Below are positions 6,856 to 15,007 of a stretch of 41,548 bases of DNA, piece after piece (positions within the stretch are counted from its first letter, which is position 1; the number at the start of each line of letters is the position of its first letter). The notes beneath the pieces were generated by a model that was not told the DNA's origin, ran no database searches, and saw only the letters and a list, made by a program, of their open reading frames with translations. The position numbers and the translations under genes are program-made. The DNA lies in assembly GCA_947499075.1 (NCBI GenBank), contig CANMNA010000012.1:1-41548 (forward strand), written 5' to 3'. Source of the stretch: Myxococcales bacterium. GTDB lineage: Bacteria > Myxococcota_A > UBA9042.

Positions 6856-8559
6856 CTACCAGGTTGCCTGCACCACCGCACCAGAGAACGCGGGTGTCCA
6901 CACCGGGGTCACCGCAAGCTGGCGCGCTGGCTGGGCGGGCGCCACGGCCGACCGGCTGCTGCCGCCCAGCCACTGCCACAACCCGACTGCCGCCACCGCT
7001 ACGCCTGCGCCGGCCACGCCAAAGGCCACAGAGCGGTCGCGCTTGGCCAGGTTGACCCGGCGCTGGTACTCCGGGTGTTGGGCCGTAAACCCGCCGGCGC
7101 TGACCCGCAAGGCATCCGACAGGGTATACAGGTAGCCGCCTGCCGCGGCAGCGGCCATCCCTGTGACCGTGATCAGCGCGCCTTTGCGCGGTCGGCTCAG
7201 CCCATCGCGGCCCAGCAGCCACGTGGCGCCCCACACCGTCATCACCGCGCCAGCGCCCATGATGCCGTAGCCCGTATAAGTCTGCTTGGCTGCCGCAGCA
7301 TACGCGCTGTCGTAGCCCGGATCGCCGTAAGCAAGGTCTTGATTGACTTTTTCCGCAGCTTGGGTCGCCTTGATGGTGTAGAACGCGCCGCCAGCAAGCG
7401 CCAACAAGCCGGGCACGGTGACCAACAGCCCTTTGTGACTGCCCGACCAACCGGGCGACGCCGTGCCGCCGTCCGACTTGTCAATCGACGGTGTCCACCC
7501 GCCGGCCGCCTCGGGCTCGGGCGCCCGGCCGGCCGCACCGCCGACACTGCCCTTGCGATCGACCACCGCCGGCCCCTTGGCGACACCGCGGCTGACCTGG
7601 ACCCGGCCGCCGGGCTTGCCGTCAAGCGGCGAATCGATCTCTGGCGCGTGCGCGATGTTGGGGCCCGCCTCACCGGCCTCCACCGTCTCACCCTCTGTGA
7701 CATCACGCTTGACGTCAGACGGCCCGCGCGGCCCTTGGCCTTCTTTGGGCACCAACTGCAGCCGCGCCTGCAGCTTGACACCGCCGCCCAGCGCGACGTC
7801 GATCGCTTGCACCGACGACAGGTAGCCCTTGAGGCGAAACTCGACGACGTGCGAGCCGGGTGTTACGCTGAACTCGCCGCGCTGGCTCGACCCCACCAGG
7901 TTGCCGTCGATCCACACCTCACACGGCGGATGCGCGGCGACCAGCAGCGTCGGCAACCTGACCGACACCAACTCAATCTCCACGGCCTGTCGCTCGTTGC
8001 GCACCGCCGCCACGACTTGCTCAAAGGTTGTGAAATCGACGGCTTCGGCTTGCACTTGGTGCCCGCCTTCGGCGACCCACACCACGTGATTGCCGGTGCG
8101 CGGCAACAACTCGCGGCCGTCCAGGGTCACCAGCGCCAGCGCCGGTCGGACCCGGACTTCCAGCGGCGCATAGCCCAGATCGCCCAGCTTCCACTTGAGC
8201 TCGCCGCGCACTTTGGACGCCCAGCTGCCCTGATCGGCGGTGGCCCCCGGCGACCGCACCATGCGCTCCACCCAGTTGATGGCGCGGGCCAATTGCCCCT
8301 TAGCCAGCCAGTGGCGTGCGGCACTCTCCGCCAGATGGGCCGCGGGACCGGCACGGTACTGACTCTCGGCCGCGAGCTCTTCGGCCCCAACCGGTTGCGC
8401 GGAGAGCCCGGCCACCAGCGCCAACAGCAGCACCACGACACTGCGCCACCGCTGTGGGCGGTGGCCATCGTTGCGACCCCAAGGAGCGACTGTAGTCACC
8501 ACGGCCAAACCCAGGCGGCACCTCGGCCGCCCGCGCAGATTACTCCAGAGGCACGGCAT
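6856..8559 (-). CDS. PEGA-domain protein with four C-terminal membrane helices
   Basis: A protein of up to 567 aa. A hydrophobic segment near the N-terminus (SVVVLLLALVAGLSAQPVGA) fits a signal peptide. It is followed by a short helical TPR-like stretch (AARHWLAKGQLARAINWVERM) and two PEGA-type beta modules at about 120-200 and 200-275, the second with the classical CEVWIDGNLVGSS...GSHVVEFRLKGY pattern. A disordered linker then leads to four hydrophobic helices (about 370-390, 425-445, 455-475, 510-530). PEGA modules are common in surface and membrane proteins of Myxococcota; no enzymatic role is implied. The start is uncertain: the annotated ATG leaves about 40 residues before the signal, and GTG codons about 20 codons in could be the true start. 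It converges with the ABC operon, 12 bases apart. Confidence 0.8.
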   Translation of the reverse strand: MPCLWSNLRGRPRCRLGLAVVTTVAPWGRNDGHRPQRWRSVVVLLLALVAGLSAQPVGAEELAAESQYRAGPAAHLAESAARHWLAKGQLARAINWVERMVRSPGATADQGSWASKVRGELKWKLGDLGYAPLEVRVRPALALVTLDGRELLPRTGNHVVWVAEGGHQVQAEAVDFTTFEQVVAAVRNERQAVEIELVSVRLPTLLVAAHPPCEVWIDGNLVGSSQRGEFSVTPGSHVVEFRLKGYLSSVQAIDVALGGGVKLQARLQLVPKEGQGPRGPSDVKRDVTEGETVEAGEAGPNIAHAPEIDSPLDGKPGGRVQVSRGVAKGPAVVDRKGSVGGAAGRAPEPEAAGGWTPSIDKSDGGTASPGWSGSHKGLLVTVPGLLALAGGAFYTIKATQAAEKVNQDLAYGDPGYDSAYAAAAKQTYTGYGIMGAGAVMTVWGATWLLGRDGLSRPRKGALITVTGMAAAAAGGYLYTLSDALRVSAGGFTAQHPEYQRRVNLAKRDRSVAFGVAGAGVAVAAVGLWQWLGGSSRSAVAPAQPARQLAVTPVWTPAFSGAVVQATW

Positions 8560-8592
8560 GTCCAGTCCTGTCTACTTGCGCTGGGGCCCGCC

Positions 8593-8629
8593 ATGTCACA
8601 GCCAATGTCACATGCGATTCCATGTGACA
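8593..8629 (+). promoter_or_regulatory. Probable upstream activator site (palindrome plus direct half-site)
   Basis: TGTCACATG (8606-8614), a 6-base spacer and CATGTGACA (8621-8629) form a perfect 9-bp inverted repeat. A further ATGTCACA half-site lies at 8593-8600 in the same orientation as the left arm. The cluster lies about 130-165 bp upstream of the -24/-12 promoter at 8756, the usual distance for enhancer sites bound by sigma-54 activators. The cognate protein may be the activator encoded at 10475-11998 (inference). Confidence 0.6.
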
Positions 8630-8755
8630 AAGCCGCTTCAACCAACTCCGGCAGGGGCTCCAGCGCGCGTCAATTGCAGATTCCGCAGGTCCGTCACAAC
8701 CCAGATGAGCGCTTCGTCCATCGTTTGGCAAACAATTGCGCGTCAAACCCGATCT

Positions 8756-8772
8756 TGGCACGCGCCTTGCAT
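8756..8772 (+). promoter_or_regulatory. Sigma-54 (-24/-12) promoter
   Basis: TGGCAC-N5-TTGCAT has the invariant GG (8757-8758) and GC (8769-8770) exactly 10 bases apart and matches the sigma-54 consensus at every strongly conserved position. Transcription would start near 8782, about 40 bases before the ATG at 8821. An almost identical core is found at 32247-32263. Confidence 0.8.
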
Positions 8773-8820
8773 AAAACCGCACTACGCCGCGACGGTGCGG
8801 TGCCCATCGACTGAGGTTTC

Positions 8821-9243
8821 ATGCACACCGCTACCGCCAGTTCGCAGCTGCCCGCAGTCCAGTCTGAACCGGTCAGCCCGACCGCGAACTTGCGCGCTGG
8901 TCCGTCACTGGCTGCCCGCGTGGCCGCTCGCAACAGCGATCGGGCGGCGCCGATGGTGCCGCAGGCGTGGAACCTGCCCGCAGCTGCTCAGGAACAGTGC
9001 TACGCGCTGACCAATGGCGGCGAGCGCCTGGAATTCAGCGATGTGCGGGCGCTGCTGGAGCATGTGCGCAAGAACCGCGACATCACCGCCGTTTGTCTGG
9101 ACGGTTGCGCGTGGCGCACCTTCGCTTCGTTCTGGCAAAACGTGCGGATGGGGATGTCCGCCACCGACGCCTTTGAGCGCGCCGATCTGACTGGGCTGGG
9201 CAGCCGCCACAATGCTGGTCTGAGTCGACGCCCCGCACTGTAG
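8821..9243 (+). CDS. Conserved-looking protein of unknown function under a sigma-54 promoter
   Basis: A 140-aa protein with a GAGG ribosome site 7 bases before its ATG and strongly GC-biased third codon positions, so coding is well supported. Residues 1-60 are Ala/Pro/Ser-rich and probably disordered. Residues 60-120 look folded: YALTNGGERLEFSDVRALLE (a strand pair and helix), a short strand ITAVCLDGCAWRTF, then the helix MGMSATDAFERADL. There is no signal peptide or membrane helix, so it is probably cytoplasmic. No family was recognised. The sigma-54 promoter and upstream palindrome imply tightly controlled expression. Confidence 0.8.
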   Translation: MHTATASSQLPAVQSEPVSPTANLRAGPSLAARVAARNSDRAAPMVPQAWNLPAAAQEQCYALTNGGERLEFSDVRALLEHVRKNRDITAVCLDGCAWRTFASFWQNVRMGMSATDAFERADLTGLGSRHNAGLSRRPAL

Positions 9244-9249
9244 CTAACA

Positions 9250-9377
9250 GGGTGTCGTCAAAAAAGCTTTGTTGGGCGAGGACCTACGAGGACCAAAACC
9301 CGCGCATTTCATTGCGACGGCGTCCCCGACAATGGTCGCCGCTGTGGTTGTCCAGTTGACTCAATTGGCTACACCCT
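9250..9377. mobile_element. 128-bp MITE-like element
   Basis: The segment starts AGGGTGTCGTCAA (9250-9262) and ends TTGGCTACACCCT (9365-9377). The ends are inverted repeats of each other at 11 of 13 positions. The interior has no gene. Its right end shares 12 bases with 71-82 near the left edge. It separates the 140-aa gene from rnc, which converge on it. No clear target duplication was seen. Confidence 0.45.
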
Positions 9378-9391
9378 CTCACCAAGCTTGC

Positions 9392-10375
9392 TCAGGTCAT
9401 GGTCGCGGCGGCGGGCAGCTTGATGTACAGCCGCTCGGCGGCCAGCGCCTCGGCCGCCTTCTTGCTGGAGCCTTCGCCGATCGCCGCGTGCCACTGGCCA
9501 CCCAGAAAGGCCTTGACCTCGACCCGAAACCGCCGCGCCTCGGCCGGGCCCAGCTCAGCGACGACAACATAATCTGGCGGAGGCCCGCCATGCGACGCCA
9601 GCAGCTGCTGCAGCGCTGACTTGTAGCTGGCCGTGCTCGCACGCAACTCTGTCGTCGACCGGCTGCTCCCGTGGCGCGCCACCGCTTCGTCCAGATGCTG
9701 GCCGAACAGACGCAGCACCAGCTCGACCGCCCGCTCGCTGCCGGCGTCCAGCGCCACCGCAGCCACCACTGCTTCGAGTGCATCAGCCAACACCGACGGC
9801 CGCTCACGCCCGCCGCTCTGGTCCTCGCCGCGCCCCAACCGCAGCGCCGCGCCAATGCCGAGCGCCCGGGCAATCTCCGCCAGCGTCGCTTCGCGGACCA
9901 AAAACGCCTTGAGCGCCGACAGGTCGCCTTCGCCGGCCTTGGGCAACCGGGCAAACAGCGCGTGGCCAATCGCCAGGCCGAGCACGAGATCCCCCACAAA
10001 CTCATAGCGCTGGTTGTCGACGAGCACATCCGGATGCTCGTTGCGCCACGACGGGTGGGTCAGCGCCACCGCAAAGTGCTCTGGCGATCGAAACCGGTGG
10101 CCAAGGCGCGCGGTCAGCAGCTGCTCGGCTTGTGCGATGTGATGGGGCAGGGCCACGCCCATGGCCGTGCGCGCGGGCGGCTGGGTCCGGATGCTCGAAT
10201 GCTCCGGCATGTCATCGTCAAACGACAGCTCGATTTCGCTGCGCTCACCCGGTGTGCTCGGGTCAGGCTGGAGAAAACCATCGCTCTCGTGCCGCGTCGC
10301 GCGCGTCGGTAGCGCGGCCACGATAGCAGCCAAGGCTTTGTTCTCGATGTTATCTGGTGCAACTCTGCTGACCAT
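9392..10375 (-). CDS. rnc: Ribonuclease III
   Basis: A double-strand-specific endoribonuclease for rRNA and mRNA processing, up to 327 aa. The catalytic domain contains NQRYEFVGDLVLGL, then EGDLSALKAFLVRE and the second metal site SVLADALEAVVAAV. A double-stranded-RNA-binding domain closes the protein (about 250-320). Of the acidic residues known from E. coli RNase III, those matching Glu41, Asp45, Glu65, Asp114 and Glu117 are present. The first Glu of the signature (E. coli Glu38) is Gln122 here. The N-terminal extension of about 75-85 residues is Asp/Ser/Pro-rich; Met72 (start near 10162) is an alternative start that would give a normal-length enzyme. There is no era or lepB neighbour. Confidence 0.92.
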   Translation of the reverse strand: MVSRVAPDNIENKALAAIVAALPTRATRHESDGFLQPDPSTPGERSEIELSFDDDMPEHSSIRTQPPARTAMGVALPHHIAQAEQLLTARLGHRFRSPEHFAVALTHPSWRNEHPDVLVDNQRYEFVGDLVLGLAIGHALFARLPKAGEGDLSALKAFLVREATLAEIARALGIGAALRLGRGEDQSGGRERPSVLADALEAVVAAVALDAGSERAVELVLRLFGQHLDEAVARHGSSRSTTELRASTASYKSALQQLLASHGGPPPDYVVVAELGPAEARRFRVEVKAFLGGQWHAAIGEGSSKKAAEALAAERLYIKLPAAATMT

Positions 10376-10474
10376 TGCCTGCCCGCGCGACCCCTGCGGG
10401 CGGCGGCCTCACCAGCCTAGCGGGTCAAGGCGACCTGCGCCTATCGCCCGCCGCCGGTGTGCACGTTGCTGCGC

Positions 10475-11998
10475 TCATCCCGCTTTGCCGCGCACGCCTG
10501 CCAGCGCACCGCCCAGCACCCGGTACACATGGCGGCGCACCGTGTCCTGCTGGCGACTGAGCACCCAGCCGGCCCGCTCCGCGAATCCGCGGATATTGCC
10601 GTTGAAGTCGTCGCGCACCACTTGCAGCAGCGCGTCTTTGTGGTGCAGCAGCGCCTCGTAGCGCTCGATGTCTGCCCGTGTCGGCGTGGGCATGGGGTAC
10701 TGTGCGGTCACTTTGCCGAACGCCGGCAGCGGGGGAGAAGGCGTGCGCGGTGCTGCCGGCGGCTCGATGACCGGCGCCCGCTCGGGAACGACTAGGGTGC
10801 CCAGCAGCAGCAGACGCTCCGACAACGCATCTTCCAGGGCGGGCAGCGGCCCTGATGCGCCGCCGCGGCTGCGAAACGCCATCGACTCGGCTAGCCGCGT
10901 CACTTCATCGCGCAACTCGCGGACATTGCCAGGCCAATTGTAGGTCAGGTAGCGCTCCGTCACCTCGGCAGCCTGCCACGCCGCCCGACCTTGGACCAGC
11001 GCGATGTCGTGCAACTTGGGCACGCCCGCAGCGGTCAGCACCCGATCGACGATCGGCACGATGTCCATGCGCCGCTCGCGCAGCGGCGGCACTTGCAGCA
11101 CGGTGTGGGCGATCCGCCAATACAAATCTTCTCGAAATTGGCCCTGTTGGACCTGACGCTGCAAATTGCGGTGGGTGGCGGTAATCAGCCGCACGTCCAC
11201 CGGATGGGGCCGCGGATCGCCCAAGCGGTGCACTTCGCCGCACTCGACCACCCGCAACAGCTTGGCCTGCAGGCCCAGATCAAGCTCGCCAATCTCGTCC
11301 AACAGCAGCGTGCCGCCCGTCGCCGCATCGAAAGCCCCAGCGCTGTCCTTGTCTGCGCCAGAAAACGCCCCCTTGCAGTGGCCAAACAGCTGCGACTCCG
11401 CCAAATTGTGGACCAACGACGCCGAATTGACCGCCAGGAACTCGCCCTTGCGGCCCGACGCCCGGTGGATCGCCTCGGCCAGCACTTCCTTGCCCGCACC
11501 CGACTCGCCGGTGATGTGCAGCGGGCGCTCCGATCGCGCCACTTGCGTGACCATCCGCCGCAGCTCCGATGCTTGCACCGAGCGGCCAGCAAAGCCCATG
11601 TCGTCGTCGTCGAGCACGCCCGGCGCCAGCACCATCACGGTGGCACCGGCGCGGATGACGTCGCCCACTTGCGCCGTCGCCGACTTGATCGGCTTGCCGT
11701 TGAGCCATGTGCCGTTGCGGGTATCGAGATCCTGTAGGTCCCACGGCCCGACGCCCATCGCCGCTTCGTCGACCGGGGTCAGCCGAAAATGCTCGCGGGA
11801 TAGCCAGCTGTCTTCGACCGCAAACGAGGCTGTACGCCCGCGGCCGACCGTGCCGCTGACCAGGTGCGTGCAGTCCATCGCCGCAAATTGCCGGCTCTTG
11901 TCCGGGCTGCACACCACCCACAGCCCGAGGCGCGGCGTCGACGTCGCCATCGGCCGCGGCGGCGGCGGTGGCGGCAGGGTGTCGGTATCTCGTGACAT
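10475..11998 (-). CDS. FHA-domain sigma-54-dependent transcriptional activator
   Basis: A 507-aa enhancer-binding protein. An N-terminal FHA domain (about 25-130: GTVGRGRTASFAVEDSWLSREHF and the NGTWLNG motif) would bind a phosphothreonine partner, so a Ser/Thr kinase probably controls it. The AAA+ domain (about 145-380) has Walker A GESGAGKE, Walker B GGTLLLDEIGEL and the arginine-finger region FREDLYWR. The sigma-54 contact loop reads GHCKGAFSGA instead of the usual GHEKGAFTGA. A C-terminal Fis-like helix-turn-helix (about 455-495) would bind enhancer DNA. A GGTGAG ribosome site precedes the ATG. Proteins of this architecture are abundant in Myxococcota. The PP2C phosphatase at 29657 could oppose its phospho-signal (speculative). 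The closest candidate target is the promoter at 8756. Confidence 0.92.
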   Translation of the reverse strand: MSRDTDTLPPPPPPRPMATSTPRLGLWVVCSPDKSRQFAAMDCTHLVSGTVGRGRTASFAVEDSWLSREHFRLTPVDEAAMGVGPWDLQDLDTRNGTWLNGKPIKSATAQVGDVIRAGATVMVLAPGVLDDDDMGFAGRSVQASELRRMVTQVARSERPLHITGESGAGKEVLAEAIHRASGRKGEFLAVNSASLVHNLAESQLFGHCKGAFSGADKDSAGAFDAATGGTLLLDEIGELDLGLQAKLLRVVECGEVHRLGDPRPHPVDVRLITATHRNLQRQVQQGQFREDLYWRIAHTVLQVPPLRERRMDIVPIVDRVLTAAGVPKLHDIALVQGRAAWQAAEVTERYLTYNWPGNVRELRDEVTRLAESMAFRSRGGASGPLPALEDALSERLLLLGTLVVPERAPVIEPPAAPRTPSPPLPAFGKVTAQYPMPTPTRADIERYEALLHHKDALLQVVRDDFNGNIRGFAERAGWVLSRQQDTVRRHVYRVLGGALAGVRGKAG

Positions 11999-12023
11999 CG
12001 ATGCTCACCCCGGAAGCGACCGT

Positions 12024-12040
12024 TCGCAGTGCTAGTGCCA
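12024..12040 (-). promoter_or_regulatory. Possible sigma-54-like promoter before the activator gene
   Basis: On the minus strand, TGGCAC-N5-CTGCGA has GG and GC exactly 10 bases apart and lies 26-42 bases before the activator start, which would allow autoregulation. The -12 part is weak, and the motif falls in the flank of the palindromic repeat shared with 15063-15115, where the matching bases are not a good promoter. Chance is a real alternative. Confidence 0.3.
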
Positions 12041-12128
12041 CAGATCCCCAATTCGCGTTGGGTCACCAACGCGAATTGGGAGCCTGGTACTGGAGGCCGC
12101 GGATGCGGCCGACCGCAGGGGTCGCCCG
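12024..12128 (-). repeat. Dispersed palindromic repeat, copy 1
   Basis: CCCAATTCGCGTTGG (12047-12061), a 4-base loop and CCAACGCGAATTGGG (12066-12080) form a perfect 15-bp stem. The surrounding roughly 100 bp, read on the minus strand, align closely with 15008-15112 (shared blocks include CGACCCCTGCGGTCGGCCGC and GCGGCCTCCAG). The unit lies between the end of dacB and the start of the activator gene. Confidence 0.75.
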
Positions 12129-12254
12129 ACCCTGGCGGCACCCCCACCCCAACTGGGCGCAGCATCAGACATGTGGCCCCCGCATTGGATCACGATTTAC
12201 ATTTCATCACAAATTTTCGCCAGAACTTGACAAGCGAGTCTGGGGTCGCTGCGC

Positions 12255-13775
12255 TTACGGCTGCAACAACCGCCGCAAAAGCCGATCTTGCACGCTCCGA
12301 TACGGAGCCGGCCCTTTGATGTCATTGAAGAACAGCGCAAAGGCGTAGGTCGTCCCATTGCCCTCGGCGTAGCCGGCTAGCCCCGAGACATCGTCCAATG
12401 TGCCCGTCTTGGCAAAGACCTTGCCCAGCGTCTCCGGCCCCTTCAGGCGACCCCGCACCGTACCGTCGACACCGCCTATCGCCAGCGAGGCCTTGAAGTC
12501 CGCAAATTTGGGGTCCTTGGTCATCGCCCGCAGCAGCGCCACCGTGGTTCGGCACGTCACCGTATCCGCCCGGTACAGCCCAGATCCGTTGTAGATTTGA
12601 GTGCCCTGCCACTGCAGCTGCAGCGGCGCCAGGGCTTTGCGCACGCCATCGAACGCCTTCTGGTTGGTGCCCGGTGCGCCCAGCTGGTGCACGCCCACCA
12701 ACTTGAACAGCGTCTCTGCAAACTGGTTGTGCGACTGCTTGTTGGTCACGTGCAGCACCGCCCGCCAGTCGTGGTGCAGGTGGCTGGCGATCGGCTCGCC
12801 GCCAACGTCTTTGCCTGCGGTGACGAACTCTGGGCCGCTCGTGACCTCGATGCCTTGGGCTTGCAGCAAGCGCTTGAACACGTGGCCGGCGAAATAGCTC
12901 GCGTCGGCCACCCGGCGACGTCCTGAGCCCACGATCTTGCGACTGACGGCGATCGTGCCCTGGATCACAACCTCGGTCTTGCGGCCGTTGGGCCGGGTCA
13001 GCACCACCGGGGCGTCTCTCTTGCCTGCAACGGTCTTGGCAAGGTTGAGGACCACTACCGCATCGCCCGCGTCTGGCGTCACTTCCACCAGCGGCGGCGC
13101 GCCGACCTTGCCGGGCCGCAACGTAACTTGCAGGGTCGAAGCATCGACCATCAGCGCGCCAATCGGGGCCCGAAATGCGGCATCGGTCGGTTTTTGATCA
13201 AAGCCCTTGGGCAGCTGGTCGTCCATCAGGCTGGTGTCGATGATGAGCTTCTTGGTTCTAACAATGCCTGCCTTTTTGACGGCTTGGGCGAGCTTTGTCC
13301 ACTCGGACAGTGTCATGGTCGGGTCGGCTGCGCCCACCAGCACCAGCGCTGCCGGTTCGCTGCCTTTGCCGACCGCCCGCACCACTGTGGTCGGCTTCTT
13401 GTCGAGGTCCAGCGTCCGCACGGCAGCTGCCGTCGCAAACAGTTTGGCGACCGACGCTGGCGTCAGCACGCCATCGGCGTTGTCTTCAAAAAGGGTCGCG
13501 CCCGTGGCGAGGTCGACGACCAGCCCGCCGGCTCTGATCTTGCCCGGCACCGCCTTGAAGATCGCGCGCAAATCTGAGGCTTTGTCGCGGCTGTGCGGCA
13601 GGCTGGTGCCCGCGACCTCGCTGGCATCGTCGTCGGCATCAGCCGCGGCCGGTGACGGGTGGAGGGCCGGCGGCTTGGTCCATGCGGTTGTCGGCGCGAC
13701 CAACGACGCGATGCCCAGCGTTGTGATCCAGGCGCTGGTCCATCGTCGCGCCAGGTTGCCGTGCCCGCTGTCCAT
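12255..13775 (-). CDS. dacB: D-alanyl-D-alanine carboxypeptidase/endopeptidase, PBP4 family
   Basis: A class C penicillin-binding protein of 506 aa that trims peptidoglycan stem peptides or crosslinks in the periplasm. The three active-site motifs are visible: SVAK (Ser108, Lys111) in LTPASVAKLF, SHN in KQSHNQFAETL, and KTG in VFAKTGTLDDVSG. The large insertion between the first two motifs is typical of PBP4. The start at 13775 is chosen because it places a signal peptide (ending near APTTAWT) at the N-terminus and has GGGAG upstream; the frame is open 26 codons further. The linker after the signal is Asp/Ala-rich. The gene is divergent from nadC. Confidence 0.9.
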   Translation of the reverse strand: MDSGHGNLARRWTSAWITTLGIASLVAPTTAWTKPPALHPSPAAADADDDASEVAGTSLPHSRDKASDLRAIFKAVPGKIRAGGLVVDLATGATLFEDNADGVLTPASVAKLFATAAAVRTLDLDKKPTTVVRAVGKGSEPAALVLVGAADPTMTLSEWTKLAQAVKKAGIVRTKKLIIDTSLMDDQLPKGFDQKPTDAAFRAPIGALMVDASTLQVTLRPGKVGAPPLVEVTPDAGDAVVVLNLAKTVAGKRDAPVVLTRPNGRKTEVVIQGTIAVSRKIVGSGRRRVADASYFAGHVFKRLLQAQGIEVTSGPEFVTAGKDVGGEPIASHLHHDWRAVLHVTNKQSHNQFAETLFKLVGVHQLGAPGTNQKAFDGVRKALAPLQLQWQGTQIYNGSGLYRADTVTCRTTVALLRAMTKDPKFADFKASLAIGGVDGTVRGRLKGPETLGKVFAKTGTLDDVSGLAGYAEGNGTTYAFALFFNDIKGPAPYRSVQDRLLRRLLQP

Positions 13776-13906
13776 GCTGTGTCCACTGCTCGCTCCCGGT
13801 TGTGTGGCCCCCGGCGTAGGGGGCCAAGCTACCACGGGTTGCCCGCGACTCAAACATTTGTGACCATCATCCGCCGCGGCCGCCCGAATTGGCCAGCGAG
13901 ATCCGC

Positions 13907-14749
13907 ATGTGGTTTGAGCATCCGCACATCAGGCAACTGGTCGAATTGGCCCTTGCCGAAGACATTGGCACCGGCGACCACGCGACGCTGGCGACGCTGG
14001 ATTCCGCAGCGGTCGGTACCGCCCACGTCACCGCCAAGTCGCTGGCGGTGCTGTGTGGCGCGCCCCTGTTCGCGCAGGTGCTGCAGCGCGTCGACCCGCG
14101 GCTACAGGTTCGCGCCCACTTCCCAGAGGGCACGCTGGTGCAGTCGCGCACGGTCGCCTTGGACATCGAGGGCCCGCTGGCGTCGATCCTGACCGCCGAG
14201 CGCACGGCCCTGAACTTCTTGCAGCGCCTGTCGGGCGTGGCCACGCTGACCCATGCTTACGTGCAAGCGGTGGCGGGCACGCGGGCCCGCATTGCCGATA
14301 CCCGTAAGACGCTGCCTGGTTTTCGCAGCTTGGACAAGTACGCGGTGCGCACAGGCGGCGGGGCCAACCACCGGACCGCGCTCGACGCTGGGATTCTCGT
14401 CAAAGAAAATCACACTTTTGCCGCAGGCTCCGTCAGCGAGGCGGTGCGGCGGGCGCGCCTCGTGGGCTCGCACTTGCTGCGGGTTGAAGTCGAAGTCGAG
14501 AGCCTGGCCGACCTGCAATTGGCCCTCGATGCCGGCGCCGAAGTGGTGCTGCTCGACAACATGACACTGGATCAGCTGCGCGCGGCGGTGGCGCTGACAG
14601 CTGGCCGAGCGCTGCTCGAAGCCAGCGGCAACATGACACTGGACCGGGTGCGCAGCGTGGCCGAGACCGGCGTGGATCTGATTTCGGTGGGCGCGCTGAC
14701 CCACTCGGCGGTGGCCGCCGACTTTAGCCTGCGCTTGCAGGGGGCCTGA
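13907..14749 (+). CDS. nadC: Nicotinate-nucleotide pyrophosphorylase (carboxylating)
   Basis: Quinolinate phosphoribosyltransferase, 280 aa, which makes nicotinate mononucleotide from quinolinate and PRPP in de novo NAD synthesis. Diagnostic segments are EDIGTGDHAT, ERTALNFLQRLSGVAT, the substrate-binding TRKTLPGFRSLDKYAVRTGG followed by ANHR, and LVKENH. The C-terminal barrel has EVESLADLQLALDAGAEVVLLDNM and EASGNMTLDRV. The ATG at 13907 is preferred to an in-frame TTG six codons upstream. nadA and nadB are not nearby. Confidence 0.95.
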   Translation: MWFEHPHIRQLVELALAEDIGTGDHATLATLDSAAVGTAHVTAKSLAVLCGAPLFAQVLQRVDPRLQVRAHFPEGTLVQSRTVALDIEGPLASILTAERTALNFLQRLSGVATLTHAYVQAVAGTRARIADTRKTLPGFRSLDKYAVRTGGGANHRTALDAGILVKENHTFAAGSVSEAVRRARLVGSHLLRVEVEVESLADLQLALDAGAEVVLLDNMTLDQLRAAVALTAGRALLEASGNMTLDRVRSVAETGVDLISVGALTHSAVAADFSLRLQGA

Positions 14750-14815
14750 GCGATGGCGCGGCGCACGAGAGACTGGATCAATTATCGCGCCCAGACCAAG
14801 CCTTCGCCCAGGATG

Positions 14816-14858
14816 GAGCGGCGAGTCGCCTCTGGCGCGAGCTTGCGACCCACCAAAC
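14816..14858 (+). repeat. Partial relative of the 134-bp repeat
   Basis: GGAGCGGCGAGTCG at 14816, followed by GCGAGCTTGCGACCCA, matches the middle of the 134-bp element (137-177), with the segment between them differing. The terminal inverted repeats are not recognisable here. A shorter echo, GCTGGCGACCCACC, occurs at 2960-2973. This suggests an older, diverged family in intergenic DNA. Confidence 0.45.
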
Positions 14859-14866
14859 CAACGTTG

Positions 14867-14969
14867 AGAGGCGACCAACAGGCCGCTTCGGCCTCAATTG
14901 GTCGAGCCTCTAGTACGGCGACTCCCAAGTTCGCGTTGCGATGGCGGAGTTTGCCCGTCGCCGTACTAG
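14867..14969. repeat. Two adjoining hairpin elements downstream of nadC
   Basis: The first hairpin pairs AGAGGCGACCAA (14867-14878) with TTGGTCGAGCCTCT (14898-14911) around an inner GGCCG-CTT-CGGCC. The second pairs CTAGTACGGCGAC (14910-14922) perfectly with GTCGCCGTACTAG (14957-14969). Neither is followed by a U-tract. Together with 15063-15090 and 15167-15188 they make the 470-base gap after nadC a cluster of palindromes. No gene is seen in 14750-15219. Confidence 0.75.
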
Positions 14970-15007
14970 TTTGTTTCGTTTGGAGAAGGGGGCGCGCCGC
15001 CCCCTGC

